The position numbers and the translations under genes are program-made. A DNA stretch of 64,000 nt from positions 95,640,433 to 95,704,432 of the forward strand of contig CM034305.1 of NCBI GenBank assembly GCA_019925795.1, written 5' to 3'. Numbering within the stretch: the stretch's first letter is position 1; every line of letters starts with the position of its first letter. Positions 23,871-37,340 of this stretch are shown in pieces. This stretch comes from Dendrobium chrysotoxum (lineage: Eukaryota > Streptophyta > Magnoliopsida > Asparagales > Orchidaceae). The notes under the pieces are model-generated. The model was not told the origin of the DNA. It did no database searches and saw only the letters and a list, made by a program, of their open reading frames with translations.

Positions 23871-25130
23871 ATTTTTGGACTTGGATGGATTTTTGGAAAA
23901 CACAAATCTAAATTTGAAACTAATTAAATTCTAAATTCAATAATTTTAAATAAGTTAAAAAAATGTTGCTAATAAAAAAAAAACTTAATAAAAATCAAAA
24001 TCACAAAACCAAATCTAATTGATTACTTTAAACTAAATTTTGAAATAAAATAATATGAAAACTCTAATTCATTAAAATTGAATAACTAATCTAAATAATA
24101 ATAATAAAATTTAAATTGATTAAATTAAAATCAATCAAATTTTAATTAAAGCTTTAAGCCAAACTAATTAATGTCACCTTAATCAATTAAAATCAATTTA
24201 AATAACTAAATAATTTAAATCGATAAATTGAATTTAATTAAAATGACTAATCTAAAACTTACTAACATTAAACTTGAATTTAATTAAATCAACTTAATTT
24301 GAATCAATTTAATTTGAATAATTGAAGGCAACATACTTATAATTTCAAAATGCATAAACAAATTAAAATCAAATTGAACAAATTAAATTTTAATTTAAAA
24401 TTCAATATTTTAACTAATCAACTCAATTAATTAATGCAACTAATTTAAAATTAAATCAAACCAAATGCAATTTAAAATCAAATAATAAAATGCATAAATC
24501 AATGTTTTCCACTATCCAATCAACCTAAGTACAAACTACTCCTAAGGCTTCCAAATCTCATACCTATGGCAATGAGAGTGAGATAATTAAAGGGATTAAG
24601 CAACAAAGACATTTGTAGTCATAGCCACAGAGAATTGTGGCAATGATTGAGGAATTCAAAATAATTGACTAGGCAACAACACAAAGCATAATCCTAATGA
24701 AACTATGAATATTGAACTAGGATAGAAACCTTAAAGAATGCCCGTCATTCAATCATATGGAGACATATCATGAATATGTGAGGAGGGGTAAGGATCAAAG
24801 TATTTTGTTGATCTAAGAAGCCGAAAGCTATGCTATGACGGTTAGAGCTTCAAACTATTTCCTTCAACCCAAAGACATAATATACTACAATTCACCTGTG
24901 AGTAGGAATAGGGAATTTGTAGTGCTCACAGCAACTAGCATACAAGCAAGGATAAGGAGCTTGTATCGAACAAATCAGTCTACCTACGGAGGAAAATGAG
25001 AGAATTCATAGCGAGCAAGATAGTTCTCCTACGAATACGAGCACGATCTCCTAATATCTATTGAGCAAATATCCTCTATAAGCTTTGCTAAGTGGCGCTT
25101 AGACGAGTCAAAACAAACTAAATGCAATAA
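23871..25130. other. AT-rich low-complexity sequence inside reversed X
   Basis: Dominated by AATTAAAT, AATCAATT and similar words to about 24500, then unassigned sequence. No gene seen. Confidence 0.4.
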
Positions 25131-25139
25131 CTGAAATCT

Positions 25140-26570
25140 AGAAAGATTTAACGCCACCGGATCTGCAACATGTGTGTAAGCGGACAGAAGGTGTTAGTAG
25201 GCCCTTAAATGAAATTTTGGGCTTCTAAATAAAATCACTTGTTTAAATGGATTATATTTAAATATTTTAAAATACCCCTTATGTATTAGATATGACCCCT
25301 TAAACTGAAACATAATACCCCTGCATGTGCTCCAGTCAACATTTTAAAGTTACAAACACAAATATTCGAGAATGCTGCGCAGGGTCAAATGCTACAACCC
25401 GCATGTGCTCTGACCACCACATACGATTTCAAAATCTAATGGTCTGAGAATGCTACGCGGGTCTAAATTCAAGTCTCATCCTCCTCCTCGAAAGGACTGA
25501 AGTCGACACGACTTAAATTACAAAATGCCTCCCAAAATCCTATGAAAACACTAGTGATTTTAACGTCACCCCGATGATGGTCATGTTGATCTGAAATCTC
25601 AACCGGAGGGGTCAAAATCTCAAATCCAACAAAAGCTCAAATCCCTAAAATGAAATCAATCACTTAAAAACTTAAAACTAAAACCAATCCACCTCCCGCA
25701 ATCGTTTGTCGGGGGTAATAAATTTGAAATTAACCTCAACTCACAAAGAGCGAATGCGTGTCGGGTGTATCACTAAGATTCATCCTCAAATAGTCTCTTG
25801 CCAGCAGGGACGTAGCACGTGCCCTCTGATCGGGTGGTCTTGCCGCGAAATGACACCATTATATTACGATCACGGTCAAAGCCCGTATGTTCCCTAACGG
25901 CGTCAAACCCTTGAGTGATGAATCATAGGGTATAGTCGATAGGCACAAAGCCCTCTGTCAGCTAAGGTGGATTCAGATATATCCCCTTAGACAAACACCA
26001 ACTCGGGTCTGCAAGGTATTCTTGGACGAAGCAACCCATGGCTGCCGATAAGGTACCTTCTGTCAGGTTGGGTCGACTACCTCCTCTGACTAAGTAGACC
26101 AGGGATCATGACAGCCCGGGACGACGGAACCATGGGATCTTGATCGGGCTCGTCTTCACTCCCCCCACCACCAGTTTTAAATTCATGGTGATAAACCTTA
26201 AATTCCTAAACTTCAAGTTCAAATCTCAAATTCAAAACTCTAAGATTGTTGCTATTATACGAAAGGTTCATAACCCAAGTGACCTCCTTAAACTACTAGC
26301 CTTAATCGAAAGTTCTCTCTTGTTATCAGGAGGGGTAATTAACTATAGGGGCTTGCGCCTATAGGAAACCAGAACTCAGATCATAAAGTCCTCACAAAAT
26401 GAGGGCGAAATCTCTGGGTAGTGTCTTATCTAAAACCTAATCTGCCTTCTGAAAATTCACCCGGAACCTAATTTTGTTAAAACTCTCCGCCGTCATTAAA
26501 CAAACAAGAAAAGAAATCGATGGCGTGGAGAGGCCGGGAGCACATTCATATGATTTTTCGGAGCCCACAA
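25140..26570 (-). repeat. Family X reversed copy, A segment
   Basis: The reverse complement follows forward X copies in order. It begins with the GTCCGCTTACAC-type text (complement near 25170), then the CGCAGCATTCTC and GTCGACTTCAG-type text. Next come GGTAGTCGACCCAACC (complement near 26070), ATGGTTCCGTCGTCCCGG (near 26120) and CCTATAGGCGCAAGCCC (near 26350), then the CTCCGAAAA start (near 26560). Hairpin arms CCTCA / TGAGG and CTATAGG / CCTATAG are intact. Frames here are short. Confidence 0.75.
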
Positions 26571-26599
26571 TCAAGATATTTAAATATTTCCTTTTATTA

Positions 26600-26800
26600 T
26601 TTGAGTCTGTCAATTCTATTCACATGCTAATAGAGGACCGAGTTTGATTCTTAACTTTGCGAGTTATCATATGAGCCTTGAGCTTGAAAATCTACATTTT
26701 TATAATGAATTTATCCTGTAATTGGTTTTGAAGGCCTAATGCAAGCTTAAAAATCAAATAATATCATGGATTCTAAAACTGTATATTCATTCATCAGAAC
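26600..26800 (+). repeat. Family X fragment, forward
   Basis: CTGTCAATTCTATTCACATG...GAGGACCGAGTTTGA and TTTTGAAGGCCTAATG match text near 31195-31290 of the forward X. It lies directly after the reversed A segment. Confidence 0.5.
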
Positions 26801-26829
26801 AAGATTTGAGAATATGATACATCAAGGGG

Positions 26830-28895
26830 CCCACCTTTTTGGGCCCAAGGGATTTAATATTCATTATGTAAAGAGGAGGAATCAGGGGAGAGTTGTTTAG
26901 GAAAGTCATAATTAAAATTGGGAGGCAATTATTTAGGGAAAGGAGGATTATTTAAATTTAGATTGGGAGAGAATTATGAAATGTTTATTTAAGGAAAGAG
27001 GAATAATTTGAATTCAGATTTGTGAAGGAATTAGAAGGATTTATTTAGGGAAAGAGGGTTGATTTGCATTTAGATTTGGGAGGGAATTATGAAGGTTTTA
27101 TGATGTGAAACATATGCTAGATTCAAGAATTCTTAGAATAATAATGAATTGACAAGCTTAACAATTATATAATAATGGTTATCAAGGGCTGATTTAAGCG
27201 ACTTCTCAATTGTTGATAAAATAATAGCAAACAATTACAAATATTGGCGGGGATCAGTAAAATAAACTAAGATAATAAGTACTTATCCACAAGTCATAAA
27301 AATCCCACAATTAACAACTAGAACAGTTACAATGAAATTCCGTCACTCACACTGTTCAAATAACTTCAGCGTATGGTATTAACAATGCTACTAAGAAGAA
27401 GTAAATGTTTAAGGTTTTGAATAACAGAAAGTTACCTAGAAAAAAAGTAGTGGGTGGACTGTAGGTGAGTTGCCACTAGACGGGAGGTCTTCGATGGTCG
27501 ATGGAAGTTGCAAGAGAGAAGCTAATCCGATCCACGTATTCATGGATGGTGTGGTCGTTCTCGAAGTCGACGTAGAAAAAGGAAGACCAATGAATGTCGA
27601 CTAAGCCTTGCTTGTCAAATACAAAGTCGTGATCAAGTCAAGATCGACCATCCATGGATGACTAGGCTGTCCTCGATTTGGGGAAGGAAGTTTGGGCTTG
27701 GCTTGCTGAAAGTGAAGAGGTGTCTATTTGGGAGAGGGGCTGTCAGCTGAAGGAAGATATGGGTGGGGAGGTGTCCGGCTAAGGGGAAGAGGGAGAAGGA
27801 GGAGGAAAGCTGCTGTTAGTGGGTATGGAGGAGGGGAGGGTGGCTGTGGCTAGAAGAGGTGAAGAGGGGAAGAGCAACCTAGTTGTCAGTGTGGGGGGGT
27901 GGGAGGGGGGGGGTGGGTAGCAACTATGAGAAATTAATGGGGGAAAGAGAAAAGGGCAGTAACTAGTAGGGAGTTAATGGGGGGGAAGGGGAAGGGGCAG
28001 CAACCATTAGAGATTTAATGGAGAAGGGGAACATAGAAATTAGTGTAGGAATTGATGGGGGGAATGGTAAAAGGCAGTAGCCATTATAATTTAATAGGGG
28101 GAATAGGAAAAGACAGCATCCATTAGGAATTAATGGGGAAGGGGAAAATGCACTAATTAAAGTGGAGCTAATGGGGAGGAGAATAGGAATATGTAGCAGC
28201 CCTTGGAGAAATCAATGAGGAAGAGGAAAAGGTGGAGGGAATACCAAGAGGCAATGGAGTGGGGGTTGGCCGGCCAAGGAAGGAGAGGAAGGGTGGGCTT
28301 GTAGGTGAGTGGGAATGGAAGAGAGGGGAGATTTCTCGGCTGTATGGAGCAGTAGGGAATTTCGGCCAATTGTTTGGAAGAGGGAGGAAGGCTCAGTTGG
28401 CTGATTTGAGTGAGAAGAAGGGATCGGCCGGTTGTTTTGAAGGGGGAGAGCTTGACAGCCAATGGAGGAAAATAGGGTGAGGAGGGAGAGAAGATAGAGC
28501 CAAGAATCTTGCCACACTCTGGCTGTTGGGTGTTGCATTGCCCTACTCCTAGAGACTTCACTCTCTTCTCAAGAGGACTCAAACACACACAATTAAGGAA
28601 AAAAATCTAAAGTTTAATTCATAATAATCATCATATTTTTACAATAGCCAAGGGCCTCATGATATAGGCATCAAAATATGAAGGACTCAAAGACTAAAAT
28701 GCCCCTTGGGCTACAACAGTCATATAACTCATCATAAGGGTAAACTAGGAAAGATATTCAAAATAAAATATAATAATAAATAAAATGTAGAAAATATACT
28801 ATAAATAAAGACTCATAATCGTGGATGTCTATCTATGGCTCCTCCTTTGGTAGACATGCCAGGTTTTTCTGCCAATGTCCTCATCATTTTATTTA
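26830..28895 (-). repeat. Family Y element, copy 1
   Basis: It has a decayed short reading frame on the - strand near 27475-27660, a long G-rich (+ strand) block (27700-28480) and a right end. The right end carries GACTAAAATGCCCCTTGGGC (28689-28708) and an ATAATCGTGG phrase. The right end recurs at 52370-52745 and 62680-63075. The G-rich block opens frames on both strands with Gly- or Pro-rich translations that I do not accept as genes. Probably a non-autonomous retroelement or an LTR; the type is not settled. A block repeating GATTTATTTAGGGAAAGAGG-like units (26880-27110) precedes it. Confidence 0.5.
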
Positions 28896-28899
28896 GGGA

Positions 28900-30085
28900 A
28901 AGATGACTTATTTGAATTTAGATTTGGGAGAAAAATATGATGGTTTATTTAAGTGTAATTAGGTTGTTTTATTTTCATCATACAATTTGTTCTTTCTGTA
29001 GTTTTTTTCTTTGTGAGTCTCCTAGCGGCATCTAGGGCTTGTGGGAGAGCTTATTTTACTTCTCGAATAGTAGATCATTTGTATATTTTTTTTCTTATTG
29101 AAGAGATAATAAAAAATCAGCTCATATTTTTGTAGTTTCTACTTGTTTCTTTTGCTGTTTTTACTTCCAAGACGCATCAGAGTAATTATTCCATATTGAG
29201 CTATTTGAAATTTACTACTCATATATCTCTAATGACATACAAGTCTTGTCAACTCAAGTCATTCCAAGGAGGCAGTTTAGATTTGAAGTGTAGGACTCAC
29301 AATTTTGTCCTTTAGATAGAGCAACCTGCTCAAGAGCATTGAGCAATGATTTGTAAAATTTTTAGAGTGATAGCCCTGTTATTTTTAAGGTGGTTGCACA
29401 CTTATTGATGTAAGGTCAAATTTAAGTTCACTTTTATTTTGGCTTGCACACTATTCTCAAATCTCAAATTGAATAATTTGATGAATTTGGTTGGAGCGCA
29501 CGCAACTTCATTGTTTTTAATAGTTCGATGAATTACACATGTTTTTTATGAATTTGCGAGGTGTTCTTACACTTTTTATAGTGCATTCATGTTGTGTGCT
29601 TGTAAATTTTTTATATTATACTTGAACGACACACTTGTACTTTTCTTGATAAATTTATGTGATACACTTATGTATTTGCACAATCTTTTATACACTCACA
29701 TAGTTTGTGTCTATATATTCATCGAAACGCTTGCACTGTATATTTAGTAACACGTGAACAAAACTGCTATTGGTGATTTGATGTGCCCTATGTACTTTGT
29801 CAAAATAGCTTTGCACTTTGTCTCATTTGAAAAAAATTTGTTCATGGGGTGCACAATTTGTTCACATAGCATACTATTAGCTCACCAGACGTATGGGTTA
29901 TTCATGGGATGTGCATGAGCTTGCTTTTTTAACAATGTCTATGCATTGCTTGTGTCACTCATACACTTGTGACGTGTAATATGTTTGATCATTTCATCTT
30001 GCTTGAAAGCTATTCATGTGAATGCAATTGTTTGAGATTTATAAATGTCTGATGTAATAATTGTTCACGTGAATGCATTGTCATT
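28900..30085. other. Unassigned AT-rich sequence
   Basis: No gene recognised. Words such as GCACACTTGT and TTCATGGG recur loosely between 29600 and 30000. Confidence 0.35.
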
Positions 30086-30089
30086 TGTG

Positions 30090-33000
30090 GGCTCTAAAAA
30101 TTTCGTGCCCCAGCCTCCCAGCAGCCCCCTTTCTTTTCTTTGATGTATGTTATTTAGGGCGAGGAGAGTTTTAATGAGTTATGTTCCGAGATAAATTTTC
30201 AAAAAGCATATTGGGTTTGAAAGAAGGCACTACCCAGAGATTTAATCCTCATTTTACGAGGACTTTTTTATATGAGTTTTTGTTTCCTATAGGCGCAAAC
30301 CCTTATAGTTAATTATCCCTCCCGATAACGAGAGGGAACTTTCGATTAAGGCTAGTCATCAAATAGATACGTAATATCCAGCGTATAGTAGCAGTAGTTT
30401 AGGTATTTAAAATTTGATATTGAAAATTGAAATTCACCACCTTGCACTTAAAGAGGATGGTGGGGGAAGTGATTGATGATAGACCCGATCATGATCCAAT
30501 GGTTTCGTCGTCCCGGGCCATCATGATCCCTGATCTACTTAGTCAGAGGAGGTAGTCGACCCAACTTGACATAAGGGTCCTTGTCGGCTGTCATGTGTTG
30601 CTTTGTCCAAGGATATATTATAGACCTGAGGTGAATATTTGTCTGAGGAGACAAATCTGAATCCACCTTAGCTAACAGAGAACTTTATGCCCTATAAATC
30701 ATATCTTATTGATTCATATCTCAAGGATTTAGTGCCGTTGGGGGACATATAGGCTCTAACCATGATCTTAATTTAGTGGTGTTATCTAGCGAAAAAATTA
30801 CCCTGTTAGAGGGTTCCGGTCATAACCATTTACTTGTGCCATTTGGCGGTGAAACCACTAGTTAGAGGACATGTGCCACATCGTTGCCGTTAAGAGACAA
30901 TTTGAGAATAAATCCTAGTTATATCCTCGACTAGACATTCGCTCTTTATGAGCTGACGTAATATTCAGACTTGTCCACATCTGTAAACTGTTGTGAAGAG
31001 TGGAAAAATTTTTTGCTTTAAGTGTTTTGGATGATTGAATTTTAATTTTAAATATTTATATCCTTAACGGATGTAAAGTTTTTGTAGTTTTGGTAAAATT
31101 TAGAAATTAACCCCTCCTGTTGAGATATACATTCAACAAAGCATCATTAGGATATACTTATGGGCAATTTTATTTATGGATTGAACATTATCGACTCTGT
31201 CTATTTGATGATAGAGGATCGAATTTATTGTAGGCTTATGCTTTTATTTAGTAATTTTTTCTTGTTATATATCTTGATGGCCTAATATGAACGTATAACA
31301 CAAATATACAAATATCCTGGTCGATGTCATGACCATATATTTGTTCGTTGGTTTGAGCCGTGTCGACTCCTATATGATCGGGCCCTACATAGGTTCATTT
31401 CTTGACTCGCGTAACATCTTCAGGCGTCACATGTGTACTTGCAACACTTGCCGGGGCCCATGCGTGTATATGCTTTTGCATGTATTTTGCATGATGTATT
31501 TGTGTTTTATATGACATTGGCAGGATACTTGTTAAATATTGCAACATGCATTATGTATTCAATAATGTATATGTATCTAGCATATTCATACGTTAGGTGA
31601 GGATGCCTGTAATATACCTACTTATCCTTGGCTACATGTTATCATGATATGCTTGTATATACATGCGTAGTGCATTTTAAATGTATATACATGATATATT
31701 TTGTATATTATAATAGGTATATGCATAATGTAAATGCATTAATGCACGTTTCAACGTGTAGGTGTATTTTTGTAATTATCAGTTATGCAAATGATCATCG
31801 CTGTTAAGCATGCAAGGTCTCATTTTAGGAGATGAAAACGTCTTCTGTCCGCATGTATGAATGTTGCAGAGCCGGTGGCGTGGCGCTGCACTATGATTAT
31901 TTGCTATTTTATACAGGTAGACTGTTGTGCACTAATGAATCTCCTGCAGTTGCTCGCAGATGCTTGCATTTGCTGTAATTCCTTCGCATTTTGCTTGTGG
32001 ATAGCATGTTGGATACATGATGGGCCTCCTGTAGCGACTCATAGGCGCTTACATTTGCTACATGTCATCTGCCTCTGCTTGCAGGAGATAAGTGTATTTG
32101 CTTGCCATTGCATGTTGGTTGATTGCAAGGGTGTCGTAGCGTCTATTGTCCATCGTTGGTTAGCACTCGTAGACATATTGTTGTGTATACGACAAATTTT
32201 CACTGTTGTCAGCAAGTGTTTGCATTATCGGATGCTACACTGTGTATGTTTGCAAGAGACCCTATTGTGTTGGTTTCGTATTGCTAGCCATCACTTGTAG
32301 GTGAACTACTGTATGAACAAGGAGTCTCCTACATTTGCTTGTGGATGGTCGCATTCATTGTATGTTGCACTATGTGTGTTAGCAAGAAGTTTTGTTGTCC
32401 ACAAATGAGTTGGTGTATTTATCTGCATACTGATGATGACTACCATATGAGTTGCATTCATTGCTGATTTCTCCACATACATTCATCGCCAATTTACTAC
32501 GCTCATTGTATGTTGACTTTCAGTGTTCGTAGGTAACTATTGCACTTATCTACGAGCTAGCTGTCATAGATCAGAGGGGCATCATAATATCCATTGCATG
32601 TTCCTTAAAGTTACTACAAACCTCTCTTCTGCTTGTAGGCTAGATGTTGTATGCATGGCTGATCTCCTACAATGATTCGTAGGAGCTCATATGTATTACA
32701 AATATGTTGTCTTCCGCTTGCAGGTAGTGTGCCATATGCATTGCAATTCTCTTAACTGTATTTATAAGGAACTAATCATGTTCGCAGCATGTCTTCTATC
32801 ATTGCTTGCCGGCAAATCTATGTGTTTATTTGTAAGCTGATGTTGACTGCCAATCGACTTGCATTCGTCACTGGTTTCTCTACGCACATTAATCAACAAG
32901 TTGTTGTGTTCATTTGTATGTATGTTATTGCCACCTCTATGCTGAACATGTTGCATTCATCCCTTTTTACAAATAAGCTGATTGATAGGAGCATCAGCTG

Positions 33001-33690
33001 TTGTTTGTTTGCAGAGGAGTTATATTATTCATTGGAGGCCTCAAATCAATGTGTAGTTGGATATTCATATCCCATACAATTTCATATGCATTATTTGTCC
33101 TTTTCTTGTTCATTACACTGATTTTAAGTGCTTGTAAAAGACCGACATGTTTGCTTGCATGGTACTTATGTCTAAAAATATTCCACCATGAGTCCCCTGC
33201 TTGCATTAAATCTTTTTCGCTGCCATTTCTAATTTGAGACCTACTTTCTTGCATTTCATTTCAAATATTTTGACTTGCATTTTTTTTGTTTATATTATTT
33301 AGACTTTGCAAGCTTTAGTTTTGTTCTCTGTAGTCCAATTTGCATGTTCGGATTCTTTTTATTATTCAAATTCTATCCCCTGTCAATTGTTCAAGTTCAA
33401 GTCCTTTGTCAGTCAAAATTTCGGCAGTATCTCGGCTTCTCCTCTATTTAAGAAAAATGTGGGGAGCTGGACCTTCCCACCTTACAACGAGAGCGTGTAT
33501 GGTAAGTTTCAGGTGACACTGCGGTCATGGTCTATAATCCCACTACGCTATGAGAGCGTGTATGGGTCTTCGAGGTACCTGTTTGAAAATGTGCAAATTT
33601 TCCCCTTGGGCATGATGGCACATACATAAGTACTTAAGGTTATCCCCGCAACACTACGAGAACATGTACAGGGCCTACCCGCCTAACCAC
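30090..33690 (+). repeat. Family X forward copy, A and B segments
   Basis: The best-preserved uninterrupted forward copy. The order is a start GGGCTCTAAAAATTTCG (30090), the hairpin triplet (30246-30345), CGTCGTCCCGGGCC (30507), GGTAGTCGACCCAAC (30550) and repeated 'AGAGGGTTCC...CATTTGGCGGTGAAACC' text. Then come TGTGTCGACTCC-type text (31360), CATGATGTATTTG-type words (31440-31760) and a long stretch of CTTGCAGGT-like words (31850-33240). It ends with AAAATTTCGGCAGTATC and GGGGAGCTGGACC (33415-33470), followed by repeated ACTACGCTATGAGAG units (33480-33740). No protein is encoded. Confidence 0.7.
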
Positions 33691-33699
33691 AAGCACCGC

Positions 33700-35660
33700 A
33701 TCGGGTTCCTTCCCACCACGCTATGAGAGAGTGTATAATGGGTCCCCCGGCGTGCCACAAGCACCAAAAGTGGGATTTGAGGACTTTTGAGTTTAGAGAG
33801 CATTTATGCCTTTGTGAGCGACGGTGTCGATGGCGACGAGGTTGCGGCGGCGAAAAATATACAAGTATTTTTTTTTTCTTTTCTTTCTTCGTTTTCTTTT
33901 CTTGTTTTTTTTTCCTTCTTTTTTTTGCTTATCTTTTCCTTGTTCTCTCTTTTTTTTAACTTAATAGCAATAATAATATTAATAATATTAATTATGCTAT
34001 TAATTGTATTAAGATAGAGATGGGGAGAGAGTCAGAGAGAGAGAGAGAAGTGGCTGGTGGTGAGTGTGAGTGCTGTTGGAGGGATTGAGTGAAGAATGGG
34101 GAGGGGATTGTTTGCAGAACTATGTAGGTGAGTGTAGGGTTTTGAAATGGGCTTATTGAGTAGGTTGGATTTATGAGTTAGAGGGCTTTTGGTGGGTAAT
34201 TAGAGTGTAGAGCAAGTGGGATAGTTGGTGATTGACTAGTGGGTTAGTGGGCTATTTGAGAGTAAAAAGGAAAGGCAGTGAATGAGGTTTATGCAGGTAG
34301 AGACGATTGGTCACTGTTGGAGTTTGGCTTGCTGGTGGTTCACGTGAGACGGACGAGTGTTGTTGGGTTGTGTAGGGGAAACGATTTGTAGAGCTCAGGC
34401 TTCATAGAGTAAGCGGCCTATCGTCAGGTATAGGGTCGGCCAGGCAAGGTAGCTTGAGTGATTCAGATCGAACGAGAAGAGGAGATCGGGTGTGGAAGGC
34501 TGCATCCGTACAGATTGTGGAGGAAGAAGGTTTGGGAGGTTGCATTAGAGCAGTCGATTGCTTGAGGGACTGTAGATCAGATGCAGGTTGAGTTCTCGTA
34601 CATTGGACTTTGGAGACGGGTAAATGCTTTGGCGAGATTGGAGCTGTGAGGGCCCCGATTGGCTGGAGGATCAGATAGGGAGCGGGTCTATAGTCGCTGT
34701 AAGGGTCTGCGATTGGGTTGCAAAAATCGAAAGGGTCAGTTTGGGTTGTCTATGGAGTATGATGGCGGAAGGCTGGGTTCGGCTAACTTGGACGACCCAA
34801 TCAGCTAGGCGGAGGCGGAAACTTTCGAACATAGCAGTTTGGAGAAGATACGGGTGCTTCAGCTTGAGTGGGATTGTGCGAACGGGTAGAGCTGTGAGTT
34901 TGATTGGTTTGCGATAGAGATCCAACTGGGGTCGGCTCCGACAAAGGAGTTTGAGCAGGAAGATCTGGCTATTCGAACAGTTGTTTCTCGTGTGTCGAAG
35001 AAGAATGAAGGAAGACGTCTATTCTTTTTATCAACAAGGGGAGTTTGCAATCAAGGTGAGGGATTTACGGGAGGAGACACAAAGCAGCTATCTGAGGTTT
35101 TCAACGGAATTTTTGGGATTTGGACGGAGTCGACGCATGAGATATGATACGAGGTATTTTAATTTGAGTTAATTTTTGAATTTGATTTTTTTATTAATTA
35201 AATTAATAATAATAAAAATAATATGTTATTATTATTATTATTATTATAACATTCTGACATGACAGAAATGAGTCAGTTACCCAAAAATCCCTCGATTTGT
35301 ATGCCGCTTCTCAAAATTTGCACGTCATCGCCTCAAGATCCGCGCTGATTTTCCCGGTCAAATTTCGTTGGGTAAAATTAATCATTTGGGAATTGCCGAC
35401 GTCCTGAACACAACGACGAAGTCCTTTTTGTGATTGGAGGTCGTTTGGGCGACGTCGCGCATCAATTTCGGATGTCGGTCATCGATTTTGACCGTTTTCC
35501 CCCGATTTGACTGCGAGGGGTTCCATCTTAGGCAAATTCGATGCTTCGATCGCAATGGCGCAATCCGTTTGGCAATCAGATGTCATTTGACCATTTAAGT
35601 GATGCATTGCACATCAATTTTACCTCTTTTGCGTGTTTTTAGCTTAGGGGTCAACATCAT
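33700..35660 (+). repeat. Family X forward copy, C segment
   Basis: A GC-rich phrase (GTCGATGGCGACGAGG near 33826) leads into a T-rich tract, an ATTAAT-rich tract and GA repeats (34020-34060). Then comes a G-rich, C-poor block (34060-35170), a TTA microsatellite (35223-35248) and GTCGCGCATC-type GC-rich text to about 35540. Frames in the G-rich block have no domain. The same succession, reversed, occurs at 45555-47090. Confidence 0.55.
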
Positions 35661-36610
35661 TGGAGTGCGCTTTGAGATTTCCATATTAAATTTATTATTT
35701 CACGCATTATGTCTACCTATGCATATGTTATGTATCTAGTTATAAGTGTCACAAGTTGGAATCTCTGACATGCATATGACTGAAATTTTATTTAGGTGGG
35801 TTCCATAGGAGATCACTTTTTAAGCTATAAATAGGAACCCTTTTAATTCATTTTTAATTCTCAATTCACTCATTGAGTGCATTCTTAAATTTTTTTAGTG
35901 TTTAGGGGATTTCTAGGAGCGAAGGGTTCTATGGGCGATTGTTGGTGAGTTGTTGAGTTCATTACAAGTCCATTGTAGTTCTGTCTCAATTTAATGTTCA
36001 TGTATGATCCTTACAGTTCATCTAACGTGACGTGTATTGTATTCTATGCATTTAATATTTTATTTTTGCAAGTTTAGAATTCTATTTTCATTCATTCATT
36101 TTACATCGCATAATTAAGTCCAAAAAGTCCATTTTAATTTTATTCATTGCATGTGTTCATTGCAAATTTTGACAACCCTTAGCATTTCCCCATATAACAA
36201 GTGACTTCAAAGGTGCTATGTCTTCCCACTACGTTTAAAAAAAAAAAAGCAAGGTCGATTTCGTGAGACACCGCGTTTGGGTGGTATTCTATTCGACCAT
36301 GATTAAAAAAGCATGCATAGGTCTTTGTGTATCTACTTAAGAGTATTCAAAATCTCTCCATCGTGTCAAAAAAAGTGTTCATGGGTCCATATATTCGAAT
36401 TTTCCTTGTGCTAAGAAAAAACACACACGTCTAACCTGTTACATTGCGAATGTTCCCTACGAGTTTTCTCTGCTGCATTACGAAAGGTGCACACAAATTT
36501 TGCTTGTCACGGCGAATGCATCTTACTTGCAATTTAGAGATTTTAAATATTTGTGAAAAATACCTTTACACACACAGCGATGATGACAACAGCAGCGTGA
36601 GGTGAATACA
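35661..36610. other. Unassigned intron sequence
   Basis: No gene or repeat recognised. Confidence 0.35.
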
Positions 36611-36619
36611 TATATATAT

Positions 36620-37340
36620 ACTTTTTTGCTTTAGTCATGGATGTTCTTATTAGACATTTCCAAGAGGATGTATCTTGGTGTATGCTTTTTGCTAATGATA
36701 TTCTTCTTATTTATAAGACTAGAGAGGGAGTTGAAGGAAAACTTGCATTATGGAAGTCAATCTTAGATTCTAAAGGTTTTTGTTTGAGTGGATTAAAAAC
36801 CTAATACATGAAGTATAATTTTAGTGGAAATAGATCTAGTGGTGAAATTATGACTTCGGATGATCAAGTCATTAAAAAGAATATATGTTTTAGATACCTA
36901 GGATCTATTGTTCAAAGTGATGGTGAAATAGATGGAATATTATTAGAAGAATTCAAGTTGGATGGTTGAAGTGGAGAAATGCATCGAGCCTATTGTGTGA
37001 TAGAAAAAGTACCCCTCAAACTTAAGGGAAAATTCAAGAAGATGGTGGTGAGACCTAAAATGCTTTAATGTTGGCCATCCATTAAAAGAGAAGCATAAAA
37101 GTAAGTGTTTTAGAGATGATGATGCTGAGGTGGATGAGCTGCTTTACTCTTAGAGACAGAATGTGACATGACATACATGAAAATGTTGGAGTAGCTCCAG
37201 TGGCATATAAGATTAGGGAGAGTAGCCTTAGATGGTTTAGTTGTATAAAATGTCAACCTTCTTATGACACGGTTAGGAGAGTAGATGTATTAGATTTGGC
37301 TTATGTAAAAAAAGGTAGAGGTAAGACCTAAGAAGACTTG
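36620..37340 (+). pseudogene. RTE-type LINE reverse transcriptase remnant
   Basis: Across several breaks the translation follows plant RTE reverse transcriptases. WCMLFANDILLI (the catalytic FADD motif read as FAND) comes first, then LALWKSILDSKGF, then CFRYLGSIVQSDGEID. After these come a short stretch with VPLKLKGKFKKMVVRP, CWPSIKREA, and a degraded copy of the VGVAPVxxKIRESxLRWF tail (37185-37240). It is 5'-truncated and stops carrying LINE text near 37340, before the terminal repeat. It lies in sense orientation 350 bp before the last Furry exon. Confidence 0.8.

Noticed and set aside
28157..28588. 143-codon minus-strand frame, Pro/Ser/Leu-rich
   Set aside because: Lies in the G-rich block of family Y, with another frame open beside it on the same strand and one on the other strand; no conserved feature in Y copies 2 and 3.
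31857..33629. Cys/His-rich frames (up to 147 codons)
   Set aside because: Produced by the degenerate TTGCAGG/TGTTG words of family X; the corresponding region at 59.9-61.1 kb does not preserve the same protein.
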